DNA of 64,000 bases from JAFDZV01 sp048594725 (GCA_048594725.1 JBMDXA010000092.1:1-64000), one strand, 5' to 3'; shown: positions 8,642 through 18,292, numbered from the stretch's first letter. The notes: generated from the letters alone by a model not told the origin. Numbers and translations: made by a program.

Positions 8642-9514
8642 TCAGATCAACCCCCACCGCTTCGCATTCAGATATTTCCGCATCCGCTCATAGATCCCGC
8701 GCTTGTAGGGGATGGTGGCCGGCACGGTCCGTTCGTTCTTCTGGAGCACGAACATCCAGCCGCTGTTGGCCTGCGGCGGGAGCGAATCGGCCACGCGGGC
8801 GTTCCAGAGCCGTGCCGACTCGTTGAACAGAAGCTGGTGAAAGCCCAGACCGCAGACGAAGGTACGGGGTCGGTATTCCAGGATATCGAACCCGGCGGCT
8901 CCGATCAGCCCCTTGATGCGTCCGTGCGAGAAGAAGTTGACATGGGGGCTTACCGCCAGGGTATCGGCCTTGGTGGGGCGGCTCCCCTTCTTGCCCAGGG
9001 CCGCCGCGGCTATCTTGTGCAGCAGCGTATGGATGCCGCTGACGAACAGCAGCGACTCGGCAAAGGCGGTCATCTCGAACGGTCCATAGCCGTTCGGCAT
9101 CGTCAGAATCATCCGCCCTCCCGGCGCCAGCATCCCGCGCAGGTACAGCAGCAGCTCGCCCGGCTCGTCGACATGTTCTATCACCTCCGAGGCGATAATC
9201 ATATCGTAGGGCGCATGGCGGTCCGACTCATCGATCATCGCGAACGCGAGGTTCGGCGTGGTGTTGACGCTGTTGGCGTAATCGACGCTCGCCTGGTCGT
9301 TATCCACGCCGAGGAACCGGGTTTCCGGGAAGAGCTGCGCCAGAGGAATGGTGAGATTGGTGCCGGTGCCGGCACCGAAATCCAGCACGTTCGTCGGCCG
9401 GAAGCGGGCCAGCACCCCGGAGAGGTACTCGAAGCGCTTCTTGATGCCGTTCGGCGTTTCGCTGGCGAAGGGCTGCTGCAGGCTCTGCATGCGTTCGGTA
9501 TTGGTGTTGCTCAC
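8642..9514 (-). CDS. Class I SAM-dependent methyltransferase
   Basis: The 290-aa protein has the SAM-binding motif I NVLDFGAGTGTNL near residue 40. DMIIASEVIEHVDEPGELL (motif II/III region) and GGRMILTMPNGYGPFE follow, as in UbiG-type Methyltransf_11/23 proteins. The substrate cannot be read from sequence. Its start overlaps the stop of the upstream methyltransferase by 4 bp (ATGA). The glycosyltransferase further upstream on the same strand suggests surface polysaccharide or lipid modification. Confidence 0.85.
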   Translation of the reverse strand: MSNTNTERMQSLQQPFASETPNGIKKRFEYLSGVLARFRPTNVLDFGAGTGTNLTIPLAQLFPETRFLGVDNDQASVDYANSVNTTPNLAFAMIDESDRHAPYDMIIASEVIEHVDEPGELLLYLRGMLAPGGRMILTMPNGYGPFEMTAFAESLLFVSGIHTLLHKIAAAALGKKGSRPTKADTLAVSPHVNFFSHGRIKGLIGAAGFDILEYRPRTFVCGLGFHQLLFNESARLWNARVADSLPPQANSGWMFVLQKNERTVPATIPYKRGIYERMRKYLNAKRWGLI

Positions 9515-10320
9515 GCGTTCTTCAGGATATATCCCGCCTCCATCGCCAGCAAATCGCGAACGCCGGGGAAGGGCTTCATCACGTTGGCACTGATCGGGTT
9601 CAGGCCGAACTTCATCTTGAACACCGGCCGGATGAAATAGAGCTTCTCATCGGCGACGGTAAAGCCGGCCTCGCGCGCGGCGCGGTTCAGCTTCCCGGTG
9701 GTCATCCGGATGCGGCTGATCCGCCCCACCTCCACCTTGTTCCGTTCTATCGGGGAGCTGGCTACCATGGAGCGGAAGATGGGAGGGGGAAGAAGATGCA
9801 TGAAGGGGATCTTCGCGGTCCAGTTGCCGAGCAGATGCTGGTGCGCGCCGAACGCCGAGTAGTACGGGGGGAAGGTGACGTAGAGCGCTCCCCCCGGCTT
9901 CAGCACCTTCCGGATGTTCCGCAGGGCGATCGTGGCATCATCGAGATGCTCTATCACATCGCGCAGAAACGCCACATCGAAACGTCCCTGCCACTCCGGC
10001 TGCGGCGCCTGGTTGATGATATCGTGCGAGCTGTAGTGGATATCCAGCCCCAGCAGCGTTGCTATCGCATCGGCGCTTTCCAGACGCTCGGTGGCGATGT
10101 CGGTGCCGAACAGTTCGCGCGCGCCATGCTCGGCCATCGCGCAGAGATTTCCTCCCTCGGCGCAGCCGATCTCGATCACCGAGGCGCCTTTGATCGCCAC
10201 CCCCTTGGATTCCAGATAGGGGATCATGTACTGGGTCGAAAGACCGTACATGTACCCCCAGAGGTACTTGTCGATCGGCTCGACGACGGTACTGGCATCA
10301 ACAATCTCTTTATAGCTCAT
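9511..10320 (-). CDS. Class I SAM-dependent methyltransferase
   Basis: A 269-aa protein from the ATG at 10320 (MSYKEIVDASTVV...). The 41-residue upstream extension of the open frame is low-quality sequence. ASVIEIGCAEGGNLCAM is motif I, FLRDVIEHLDDATIALRNI and GGALYVTFPPYYSAFG follow, matching the Methyltransf_11/23 fold. It is translationally coupled to the methyltransferase at 8642. The pair probably modifies a sugar, lipid or small molecule in an envelope pathway; the substrate is unknown. Confidence 0.85.
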   Translation of the reverse strand: MSYKEIVDASTVVEPIDKYLWGYMYGLSTQYMIPYLESKGVAIKGASVIEIGCAEGGNLCAMAEHGARELFGTDIATERLESADAIATLLGLDIHYSSHDIINQAPQPEWQGRFDVAFLRDVIEHLDDATIALRNIRKVLKPGGALYVTFPPYYSAFGAHQHLLGNWTAKIPFMHLLPPPIFRSMVASSPIERNKVEVGRISRIRMTTGKLNRAAREAGFTVADEKLYFIRPVFKMKFGLNPISANVMKPFPGVRDLLAMEAGYILKNA

Positions 10321-10628
10321 TGATTTCGTATGCTCACGGAGAAAACTGGCCCGGGAGGCCGCCAGCGCATGGCGTTGGTTCCATGCCTGTTCTGCGCCCC
10401 CGGCTGGCGACCGGGCGGGTCGCCGGGATGCAAGATAGGGCAACCGGCGGAAGAAGACGAATATAGGGGGCGGATAGTCGGTCCACGGGCTGCGCCCGCT
10501 GCTGGTACTTCATGGGGTAGCATGGAGTTGATAGCCTGCAGCGGGGTGCCGATGGATACCAGCAGGGAGAGGGAAGCGGGCAGCGCAGAGAAACCTCCTG
10601 CGCCAGTTTCCGGCTCCCCGGCTCCGGA
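10321..10628. other. Intergenic region with family E hairpin
   Basis: No gene is supported. Near 10475-10505 is a degenerate family C sequence with CACGGGCTGCGCCCGCTGCT. At 10583-10603 GCGCAG and CTGCGC form a hairpin about 26 bases past the minus-strand gene ending at 10629. The flanking text (GCAGGGAGAGGGAAGCGGG, CCGGCTCC) recurs at 33577-33742 and 58437-58745. Confidence 0.55.
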
Positions 10629-11462
10629 TCACAGTTTCCAGATGATGCTGAAGGCCACCCCCAGATACCCCACGGTGCGTTCCGCGGAGGGGCGTAACCG
10701 GTTGTTGGGCTCGTAGTTGTCGGCCACCAGCAGGTTGTGCACCTTGTTGGGATCGGTCTCCTTTCCCACCAGGTTAAGCGCTCCGTAACCGATACTGAAA
10801 TCGAGCAGCAGGGGATCGAAGAACTCCACCTGGGTGCCGATCTGGAAATAGGCGCCGCCACGGATATCGCGCTCTTCACGGACGTTCGTGGTGCCTTCGG
10901 CGAGCGTTTTATCGTTGTCCGGGTCGTACCGCCGCGTCTCCAGCGTGTTCGGGGAGATGATGTTCAGGCGCCCCTCGGCCCCCACATAGAGGCTGGGGGA
11001 GCGGAAGAACGAACCCCTGATGCCGGTGCCGATCGAATAGAGATTGGCCGTGTGCCGGATCGTCAGGCGCTGCAGGCCGGGGTCCGGTGCGTTCGAGTAG
11101 GTGAACGTGGTCTTCCCGCTGAGGAAGAATGCATCGAAGGTGACCGGGATACGGATGGGTGAATCCGAGCCCGGGATGATCTCCGCCTCCAGATGGATCG
11201 CGTTCTGCGGGCCGGTGATTCCTCCTCCCCACGCGCTGGTATCCACGGGGCTCAGCATGTCGCTTACCGGATAGCGTCCGTTGAACCACATCGACTGCAC
11301 CCCGAGCTTGGGGCGCACCACAAGGCCGTGCTGCACCGGCTGGAGCGGGTTGCTGGCGGTATCGGGCGGGGTGCCCTGGGCGGCCGCCTGGAGCGACGGG
11401 ATGGCTGTTGCGATGGCTGCCACCGCAAGGAGGCGCCGGAGCCGGGAGAAGGTATGCGTCAT
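10629..11462 (-). CDS. Secreted protein, probable outer-membrane beta-barrel
   Basis: The protein has 277 aa from the ATG at 11462, chosen because it overlaps the GT2 stop by 4 bp and starts a clear signal peptide (about 1-28, ending ...LQAAAQ). The mature part has alternating strands and ends VGYLGVAFSIIWKL, with C-terminal hydrophobics typical of barrels. No family is recognised. It is coupled to the GT2 gene, so an envelope role is likely. Confidence 0.65.
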   Translation of the reverse strand: MTHTFSRLRRLLAVAAIATAIPSLQAAAQGTPPDTASNPLQPVQHGLVVRPKLGVQSMWFNGRYPVSDMLSPVDTSAWGGGITGPQNAIHLEAEIIPGSDSPIRIPVTFDAFFLSGKTTFTYSNAPDPGLQRLTIRHTANLYSIGTGIRGSFFRSPSLYVGAEGRLNIISPNTLETRRYDPDNDKTLAEGTTNVREERDIRGGAYFQIGTQVEFFDPLLLDFSIGYGALNLVGKETDPNKVHNLLVADNYEPNNRLRPSAERTVGYLGVAFSIIWKL

Positions 11463-12475
11463 TCGAGTGTTTCGCGAATAGAATACTGTTGAGTGCTGAG
11501 CGAGTTCTTGGCGATCATCTCCCCGATCAGGCCGATCGAGACCAGTTGAACGCCAACGATGATCAGCAGCACCCCAAGCAGGGCCAGCGGGCGGTTGGTC
11601 AGGGTGGTCATGCCGAGGAACCACTCCACGGTCAGCCACAGATCGATCAGAAACCCGAGCGTTGCCACCACCACACCCACCGTCCCGAACACATGGAGCG
11701 GGCGGCGTGCGTACTTGGTGGTGAGCACCAGGGTAAGCAGATCGAGAAATCCCTTGAGAAACCGGCTCATGCCGAACTTGGAGACCCCATATTTGCGCGG
11801 ATGATGGAGCACCGCCTGCTCGGTTACCCGGAAGCCCTGCCAGTGCGCCTGCGCCGGCAGATAGCGGTGCATTTCGCCGTAGACGCTCAGATGCGGGAGC
11901 ACCTCGTGGCGATATGCCTTCAGTCCGCAGTTGAAGTCGTGGATGTGCAGTCCTGTCACCGATTGCACCACAGCATTAAAGACCTTCGATGGCATGGTTT
12001 TGTGCCAGGGATCGAGCCGGTTTTTTTTCCAGCCCGATACCAGGTCGTATCCCTCCTCCAGTGTCCTGAGCATTCCGGGGAGCTCATTGGGGTCATCCTG
12101 AAGGTCGGCATCCATCGTAAAGATGAATTCTCCCCGTACACGCTCGAATCCCACGGCCAGCGCTGCGGACTTGCCGTAGTTGGTGCGGAATCGTATCCCC
12201 TTGAATCGCGGGTTGCGGCGATTGACCTCCTTGATGATCTCGAAGGAGTTGTCCCTGGAGCCATCATCGACGAAGTAGACTTCATAGGAATCCCCCGCCA
12301 TCTGCGTGAGAGTCTGCTCAAGCCTCGCCGAGAGTTCCGGAAGCGAGTCGGCCTCGTTCAGCAGCGGGATCACCACGCTGATGAAGGGGCGTTCAGGCGT
12401 CCGGGTACGGCCACTGGCGGGATGGTCCGCCGGACGTACCGGGATCTCTTCGCTGATCGATGCGTCTCTGCTCAT
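11459..12475 (-). CDS. GT2 glycosyltransferase, polyprenyl-phosphate type
   Basis: The protein has 338 aa from the ATG at 12475, which has CAGGAG about nine bases upstream. ISVVIPLLNEADSL opens the GT-A fold, YFVDDGSRDNS and FTMDADLQDDPNELP carry the metal- and nucleotide-binding acidic residues. Two C-terminal transmembrane helices (about 250-280 and 288-315) match the dolichol-phosphate mannosyltransferase/GtrB/ArnC-like group, which charges a lipid carrier with a sugar at the inner membrane. The sugar donor is unknown. It is the first gene of a minus-strand group with the outer-membrane protein. Confidence 0.88.
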   Translation of the reverse strand: MSRDASISEEIPVRPADHPASGRTRTPERPFISVVIPLLNEADSLPELSARLEQTLTQMAGDSYEVYFVDDGSRDNSFEIIKEVNRRNPRFKGIRFRTNYGKSAALAVGFERVRGEFIFTMDADLQDDPNELPGMLRTLEEGYDLVSGWKKNRLDPWHKTMPSKVFNAVVQSVTGLHIHDFNCGLKAYRHEVLPHLSVYGEMHRYLPAQAHWQGFRVTEQAVLHHPRKYGVSKFGMSRFLKGFLDLLTLVLTTKYARRPLHVFGTVGVVVATLGFLIDLWLTVEWFLGMTTLTNRPLALLGVLLIIVGVQLVSIGLIGEMIAKNSLSTQQYSIRETLE

Positions 12476-13031
12476 GATCCGGTGCTCCTGGCGGCCACCA
12501 TCGTGGCGCACTGCTCGGCTATATTCACTTCTGTAATCGCCCGATTGGGTCTGTGTGGGAGGAGTGTGCAGCCGGCCGGAATGGCCGGTGCGATTGGAGT
12601 ATTCCATAAGATAGTAGGAAAAAATAATACGCTGCCGTCCGTAAATAAAATCTCAAACGCCCATCCCCCCGCAACCAGGCCCCGCAGACGCATACGGTAA
12701 TGACGTGCGAGGAAGTCCGCGAGTCTGGGGAGCCTGCGGAGCCCGGGGTTGGGGGAGGAGTCGACAGGAGCAGGGGAGAGGATGGGGCAGGGAGAAAGAG
12801 CGCGCGATCGCCCCGGACCGGAGTGAACTACGCTGCATTCCCCCTGGTGTGCGTTCCGGCAGCGGCGGAGGGGGGGGACCATGGGCCACTAACCCCGTAC
12901 TTCCCTGTAACCTTTCGGATGATCCTGCGGTAATCCTATCTTTACCGTTGAACTTTTTCGTGGACTCCCGGTCCCATCTCCCGGACAGGCCGCATGAGTA
13001 ACCTTCAAACAATCCAGTACTGGATAGATCC
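12476..13031. other. Divergent intergenic region
   Basis: This 556-bp gap lies between the divergent GT2 and DegP-like genes and should hold their promoters. Open frames inside look like GC-rich noise. A 12-bp palindrome TCCAGTACTGGA lies at 13013-13024, just before the DegP-like start codon, and could be an operator. No repeats of families A-D are seen here. Confidence 0.4.
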
Positions 13032-14258
13032 ATGTTGATTGGCTCAGGAACATTCTCGCGCACGCTCTTTCCGATCGCCCTGATGGCCGCCGTCCTATCG
13101 GCGTGCAAGGCACAGCCCCGCCAGCCCGACAGCCCCTCCGGCTCGGGTTCCTCCGGGACTGCGGCAACCCGGCCGGTTACCCGCGCCGAACTGAACGATA
13201 ATATCACCGGGTCGCGCCACAACGCCATCACGCACGCCGTGCAGATGACCTCCCCGGCCGTGGTCGGCATCAATGTCACGGAGGTGCGGGAGGTCCGCTA
13301 TCGCGATCCGTTCTTCGAGAACTTCATGGACGATCCGATGTTCGAACGCTATTTCGGGCGGAGGATGCAGACCTACAAGCAGGAGGTGCGCGGCCTCGGC
13401 TCCGGCTTCATCATCTCGCCCGATGGCTATATCGTCACCAACGACCACGTTGCCGGCAGCGCCAGCAAAATCGTGGTGACCACCACCGACGGCAAGCGCT
13501 ACGATGCCCGTATCATCGGCTCGGATCGTACATCGGATGTGGCGCTGCTGAAGATCGACGGGGCCAATCTCCCCTATATCGAGCTTGGAAGATCCGACGA
13601 TCTGATGGTGGGGGAATGGGTGATCGCGCTGGGCAATCCGTTCGGCCTGTTCGATATCAACACCAAGCCGACGGTCACCGTCGGGGTGATCTCCAATACC
13701 GGCGTGGATCTCCAGCCGCAGGAGGACCGGATCTACCGGGGCATGCTCCAGACCGATGCGGCGATCTCCTCCGGCAATTCCGGTGGGCCGCTGGTGAACG
13801 CCGAGGGGAAGGTGATCGGCATCAACGCCACCATCTATTCCACCTCGCAGAACTCCATGGGGGCCGGCTCCATCGGCATCGGGTTTGCGATTCCGATCGA
13901 CCGGGCACGCCTGATTATCGACCAGTTGAAGAAAAACGGGGGTATCGACCGCGATTTCTGGACCGGCATGCGCATCCAGCAGATCGACGCGCGCATCGCC
14001 CGGTACCTCGGGCTGAGCAATACCGAGGGGGTGGTGGTCGTTGAAATGGCACCCAACTCCCCGGCCAGCCGCGCCGGACTCCAGGTGGGGGATGTGATAA
14101 CGGCGGTGGCGGGGCTTCCCGTGAAGACCGAGGACCAGGCTATCGTGGCGATCTACGATTCCCGCGTCGGCGACACGCTGAAGCTGAAGATCCTCCGCGA
14201 GGGGCAGGCGATGGAGAAGTCCATGACATTAACCAGACGAGAAGAAGGAAACCGATGA
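13032..14258 (+). CDS. HtrA/DegP-like periplasmic serine protease (lipoprotein)
   Basis: The 408-aa protein has a lipoprotein-type signal (VLSAC, Cys25), unusual for Do proteases. The trypsin-like domain has the triad His139 (TNDHVAGS), Asp169 (TSDVALLKID) and Ser250 (SSGNSGGPLV). One PDZ domain follows at about 320-400 (GVVVVEMAPNSPASRAGL). The single PDZ resembles DegS rather than DegP. It should degrade or sense misfolded envelope proteins. Its stop overlaps the lptB start by 4 bp, tying envelope quality control to LPS transport. Confidence 0.92.
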   Translation: MLIGSGTFSRTLFPIALMAAVLSACKAQPRQPDSPSGSGSSGTAATRPVTRAELNDNITGSRHNAITHAVQMTSPAVVGINVTEVREVRYRDPFFENFMDDPMFERYFGRRMQTYKQEVRGLGSGFIISPDGYIVTNDHVAGSASKIVVTTTDGKRYDARIIGSDRTSDVALLKIDGANLPYIELGRSDDLMVGEWVIALGNPFGLFDINTKPTVTVGVISNTGVDLQPQEDRIYRGMLQTDAAISSGNSGGPLVNAEGKVIGINATIYSTSQNSMGAGSIGIGFAIPIDRARLIIDQLKKNGGIDRDFWTGMRIQQIDARIARYLGLSNTEGVVVVEMAPNSPASRAGLQVGDVITAVAGLPVKTEDQAIVAIYDSRVGDTLKLKILREGQAMEKSMTLTRREEGNR

Positions 14259-15085
14259 CGACCGTGCTGAATGAGGAGGTTGAGGCCGGCACCGATGCCG
14301 CCCCGGTGATCGTGCTCCCGGAAGACCGCGCTATCCTGAAGGCGGAGCATCTGGTAAAAAGCTACAAGAAGCGCCGTGTGGTGCGCGATGTCTCCCTGCA
14401 TGTGGAGCAGGGGGAGGTTGTGGGGTTGCTCGGTCCGAACGGGGCGGGGAAGACCACAACCTTCTACATGATCGTCGGCATGGTGCGCCCCACCGAGGGG
14501 GCCGTGCTGCTGGACGACAAGCGGATCGACAATATCGCGATGTACCGCCGCGCCCGGCGCGGTATCGGCTATCTGCCGCAGGAGGCATCGGTGTTCCGCC
14601 GGATGAGCGTGGAGGGGAACATCATGGCGATTCTGGAGCTGATCGGCTACCCGCGCCGCAAACGCCGGGAACGGGTGGACCAGCTGCTGGAGGAGTTCTC
14701 CATCACGCATATCCGCAAGCAGATGGGCTATATGCTCTCCGGCGGCGAGCGCCGCCGTACAGAGATCGCCCGCACGCTCGCCACCAGCCCCAAGTTCATC
14801 CTGCTGGACGAGCCGTTCGCCGGCATCGACCCGCTGGCGGTGGAGGAGATCATGCATATCATCCAGAAGCTGAAGAACCGGGGTATCGGCATTCTCATCA
14901 CCGATCACAATGTGCACGAGACCCTCTCTATCACCGACCGGGCCTACATTCTTATCGATGGCGGTATCTTCCGCGGGGGGCATGCCGAAGAGCTCGCCAA
15001 CGACCCCGAAGTACGGAAGCGGTACCTGGGAGAGACCTTCAAACTGGAGCGTTACGAGTACCAGGAGGGGGGGCTGAAATCGTGA
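14255..15085 (+). CDS. lptB: LPS export ABC transporter ATPase LptB
   Basis: The 276-aa ATPase powers extraction of lipopolysaccharide from the inner membrane with LptFG. Walker A GPNGAGKTT is at 60-68, signature LSGGERRR at 161-168, Walker B FILLDEP at 181-187 and the H-loop His at 218. LSGGERRR, YLPQEASVFR and FAGIDPLAVEEI are characteristic of LptB. A 25-30 residue N-terminal extension precedes the usual start. The ribosome binding site GAAGGA lies inside the end of the upstream protease gene. LptFG and LptC are not in this window. Confidence 0.93.
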   Translation: MTTVLNEEVEAGTDAAPVIVLPEDRAILKAEHLVKSYKKRRVVRDVSLHVEQGEVVGLLGPNGAGKTTTFYMIVGMVRPTEGAVLLDDKRIDNIAMYRRARRGIGYLPQEASVFRRMSVEGNIMAILELIGYPRRKRRERVDQLLEEFSITHIRKQMGYMLSGGERRRTEIARTLATSPKFILLDEPFAGIDPLAVEEIMHIIQKLKNRGIGILITDHNVHETLSITDRAYILIDGGIFRGGHAEELANDPEVRKRYLGETFKLERYEYQEGGLKS

Positions 15086-15390
15086 ACCTTTTTTTCGCAC
15101 CCCGTTTTTTGTATAATTAACACTCATTCGAAACGTCCTGCCACTATGCTGGGGGTATCATCCGGGAAGGAAGTGCCATCTGGTACATTCTTCGAGGGTG
15201 ATGCCCGCACGGCAAAAGGGGGCAGGTTCTGATCGTCGATTCTCTCAGGGGGCCACGGTATCGTGGTCTTTAGGAGGCGGGGGGAGATTGGTGGCGGGGT
15301 ACATAGAGTTGAAGAAAGGTATCTCAAGCTTATTTTCAATACGTCAGCTAGTCGTAACGTTCACAAGAGACGTCAAGGCACGATAGAACG
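15086..15390. promoter_or_regulatory. Leader region of zapA with a candidate -10 box
   Basis: No gene is supported in this 305-bp gap. A perfect TATAAT lies at 15112-15117 in a T-rich setting, but a matching -35 at the right distance is poor (TTTTTT at 15089). It may start the zapA transcript, giving a leader of about 265 bases. No riboswitch is recognised. Confidence 0.3.
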
Positions 15391-15678
15391 ATGGCGGAGA
15401 CAATCACAGTACAGATACACGGCTCCGAATATAAATTGCGCGGTGACGATGTGGGCCTCATCCAGCAGGCCGCAAGCATGGTCAACGAGCAGATGAAATA
15501 TGTCCTGAGCAAGTCTCCAACACAGCCGATGTCCACCATCGCTGTGCTGGCCGCGTTGAACACCGCTGAGCATTTCATGAATGAACAGGAGCGTTCGCGG
15601 CGCGAGTCCGGCGAAATCGTTCGCAGAATAGATGCGCTTGCCGCTTCGGTTGAAGAACTTCTTCAACTGGATGCGTAG
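15391..15678 (+). CDS. zapA: Cell division protein ZapA
   Basis: This 95-aa protein has the ZapA fold: a short N-terminal beta region (TITVQIHGSEYKLRG), then DVGLIQQAASMVNEQM and a long C-terminal coiled coil from about residue 50. ZapA bundles FtsZ filaments at the division site. Length and pattern are typical. The order zapA, structured RNA, rny supports the call, since zapA is often followed by the 6S RNA gene. Confidence 0.85.
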   Translation: MAETITVQIHGSEYKLRGDDVGLIQQAASMVNEQMKYVLSKSPTQPMSTIAVLAALNTAEHFMNEQERSRRESGEIVRRIDALAASVEELLQLDA

Positions 15679-15889
15679 GGCGGGTTATAGGACGTGAAGC
15701 TTCAGAACCGGATGGTTCCACCTCCTGAAAGCACGATTTTAATCGCTGCCTCTGTTGTCGTCCTGCCGGTAGTGTCGTAACTTTGCGATGCCCGAGCTCT
15801 TCTTTGACATGCTGATGAAAGTGTGAAAAAGCTGGCCGCCGCGCTTGTCGTGGTTTCGCAGTAATTGAACCTATAGTAGCGAAATAGGG

Positions 15890-16101
15890 AAGTTCACTCA
15901 CAGCATCAATTGCAGGCCTTGTCCCCGCAAGGGGAAGTGCGACCGCCGGCAACAGGCCGGCCAGTAGTGCCATTGGAAGCGAGCGATGCAGTGGTAGCTA
16001 CCCACCGTGTATTTGATGAGGGTTCTAAACCTTGCCAAACACTGCACCCTCCGCTGTGCGCGGACGGTGCCGTCACGGCAGGCGTGTGCGGCACTTTTTT
16101 T
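15890..16101 (+). ncRNA. ssrS: Probable 6S RNA downstream of zapA
   Basis: No protein fits here, but the plus strand folds into a 6S-like rod. ACCGCCG (15942-15948) pairs with CGG-A-CGGT (16061-16068). AGTG..TTGG pairs with CCAA..CACT (about 15966-15976 with 16035-16042). A large bubble follows whose 3' strand carries a small AGGGTT/AACCTT hairpin. The apical stem is GATGCA-GTGGTAG with CTACCCAC..TGTATT (about 15984-16014). An intrinsic terminator ends the unit, giving about 200 nt, the usual 6S length. 6S RNA mimics an open promoter and sequesters RNA polymerase. The 5' end is a guess; TATAGT at 15872-15877 could be the -10 box. Folded by hand only. Confidence 0.6.
16067..16101 (+). terminator. 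Intrinsic terminator of the 6S-like RNA
   Basis: GTGCCGTCAC (16067-16076) pairs with GTGTGCGGCAC (16084-16094, one bulged T), with a 7-base loop, followed directly by seven Ts (16095-16101). Confidence 0.85.
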
Positions 16102-16470
16102 CCTCTCTCCCTGCGTCCGTTCACCGGACCCGGCTGGATATGGCCTGCGTTCCTCCGTTGCAACCATCCGGGTTGCCGGGCGGGGCGTGGCAGGACTGCG
16201 AGGTGTCCCATGTTCGGGGGCGTCTTCCAGGTCTACCGGCGGGGTATACTGCGGCGGCTTTCATCGGCATCTCTCCTCTCGACAGAATCCACGATCACCT
16301 CCCCCGTTTCGACAGTTTCCTCGAACCTGATCAGGCTCCACTAGCTCGTTGTCTGTGGCCGGTACCGCAGTTCCAACAGGGCGGAACATGATCGAGATAG
16401 CACTTGCCTGCTCTCGATCACGTTTAACCTTTCTGGAATACAGGTACGGGAACTACAGCGATGTGATGTC
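16102..16470. other. Intergenic region upstream of rny
   Basis: No convincing gene is seen. It should contain the promoter and leader of rny. A repeated AGATAGCAC/GCTCTCGATCACG section lies near 16391-16425. No standard promoter stands out. Confidence 0.35.
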
Positions 16471-18105
16471 ATGGAAATAACAATAATAATCGTCTTTGTC
16501 ATTCTTGCCCTCGTCGGATTCGGCGTGGGCTATTATAGCAGTCTCAGAGCCAGCAAACAGCTTGTCAGCGTCGCCGAAGAGCGGGCCAAGGAGCTCGCCG
16601 AGGACGCCCGGAAAGATGCCGAGAACGCCAAGCGGGAGAAGCTGCTGGAAGCAAAGGATGAGGCGCTCCAGAAAAAGCGCCTTCTTGAAGAGGAGTACAC
16701 CCGGCGCAAGGAGAAACTTCTCGGGATAGAACGGCAGATCAAAACGCGCGAAGAGAACATCGAGAAGAATCTCAACAAGAAGCTGGAGATAGCCTCGCGG
16801 CGGGAAAAGGAACTGCTGGTACAGCAGAAGGAGCTGCAGAAGAAATCCGAACAGATCGAGGAGAAGGCCAAGGGACTTGAACAGCAGCGCCGGCAGATGG
16901 ATAATCTGAAGGCCACGATCGAACAGCAGAAGAAGGTGGCCGAGGAGCTTGTGGCCGAACAGAACCACCGCCTGGAACGTATCAGCGGCATGTCGCGGGA
17001 GGATGCCAAGAAATTCCTTACCGAGAACATGGTGGGCGAGGCGAAGCTGGAATGCGCCCAGGAGCTGAAGACCATCCGCGACCAGATGAAGCTGGATGCC
17101 AAGCGGGAATCGCAGCGCATCATCGTGCAGGCCATCCAGCGCACCGCATCGGATCACTCGGTGGAAACCACGGTCTCGGTGGTGAACCTCGCCAGCGAGG
17201 ATATGAAGGGGAGGATCATCGGGCGCGAGGGACGCAACATCCGCGCGTTCGAGGCGGCAACCGGAGTGGATGTGATCGTGGACGATACGCCGGAGGCGGT
17301 TATCATCTCCGGGTTCGATCCGTTCCGCCGCGAGGTTGCCAAGATCTCGCTGGAGCGCCTGATGCAGGATGGCCGCATCCACCCGGCGCGTATCGAGGAG
17401 ATCGTCGAGAAGGTGCGCAAGGAGCTGGAGGAGGAGATTCTCCGCGTGGGGAACAATGCCCTGCTGGAGCTGGGGATCAACAATGTGCACGCCGAGATCG
17501 TGAAGCTGATCGGCAAGATGAAGTACCGCTCCAGCTACGGCCAGAACGTGCTGAGCCATTCCATCGAGGTGGCCTACCTCTGCGCCATCATGGCCCGCGA
17601 GCTGGGACTGGATGTGAACCAGGCCAAGCGCGCCGGGCTGATGCACGATATGGGAAAGTGCGTGGACCGCAATATCGAAGGGCCGCACGCGCTGCTCGGC
17701 TACGAAATCGCCAAGCGCTACAAGGAGCATCCGATCGTCTGCAACGCCATCGGCGCCCACCACGAGGATATCGAGATGGAGTCGCCGATTGCCGTGCTGG
17801 TACAGGCCGCCGATGCCATCTCCGGCGCACGCCCCGGTGCCCGCCGCGAATCGCTGGAGGCGTACGTGAAGCGCCTGGAGACGCTCGAAACGCTCGCCCG
17901 CTCGTTCGAGGGCGTGGCGAAGACCTACGCCATCCAGGCCGGCCGCGAGGTGCGCGTGATGGTGGAGCCGGACCGTGTGGACGATCTGTTCGCCGATCAG
18001 CTCTCGCACGATATCGCCCACAAGATCCAGCAGGAGATGGAATATCCCGGCCAGATCAAGGTGACGGTGATCCGCGAGCGCCGCTCGGTGTCGTATGCGA
18101 AGTAA
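16471..18105 (+). CDS. rny: Ribonuclease Y
   Basis: This 544-aa endoribonuclease starts mRNA decay at the membrane. It has an N-terminal transmembrane helix (about 2-22) and a long charged coiled coil (about 25-200). A KH domain follows with GRIIGREGRNIRAFE, then an HD domain with MHDMGK (His about 392, Asp about 393) and HHEDIE. Length and order are standard for the family. It follows zapA and the 6S-like RNA but has its own leader. Confidence 0.97.
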   Translation: MEITIIIVFVILALVGFGVGYYSSLRASKQLVSVAEERAKELAEDARKDAENAKREKLLEAKDEALQKKRLLEEEYTRRKEKLLGIERQIKTREENIEKNLNKKLEIASRREKELLVQQKELQKKSEQIEEKAKGLEQQRRQMDNLKATIEQQKKVAEELVAEQNHRLERISGMSREDAKKFLTENMVGEAKLECAQELKTIRDQMKLDAKRESQRIIVQAIQRTASDHSVETTVSVVNLASEDMKGRIIGREGRNIRAFEAATGVDVIVDDTPEAVIISGFDPFRREVAKISLERLMQDGRIHPARIEEIVEKVRKELEEEILRVGNNALLELGINNVHAEIVKLIGKMKYRSSYGQNVLSHSIEVAYLCAIMARELGLDVNQAKRAGLMHDMGKCVDRNIEGPHALLGYEIAKRYKEHPIVCNAIGAHHEDIEMESPIAVLVQAADAISGARPGARRESLEAYVKRLETLETLARSFEGVAKTYAIQAGREVRVMVEPDRVDDLFADQLSHDIAHKIQQEMEYPGQIKVTVIRERRSVSYAK

Positions 18106-18292
18106 GGGGTTGGTTCTTAGTGCTTGGTTCTTAGTGCTTGGTCCGCGCCTTCGGCGGCTGTAGTTGGTAGCAGGAGAGGGAGGCGGATAGCGCGAGGATG
18201 GACCTGGCCGTAATTCTGACTCCCTGGCCGCCTGACGTCGTTCTACTCCGGCCGGTCTCGCGTACTCCGTGGGGCCGGTCGGTTCTTTGTAA
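18106..18292. repeat. Short intergenic region with family B heptamers
   Basis: GGTTCTTAGTGCTTGGTTCT begins 9 bases after the rny stop (18114-18141). It is followed by a GGTAGCAGGAGAGGGAGGCGG motif (18167-18187) shared with family E sites. No gene is seen. Confidence 0.6.
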
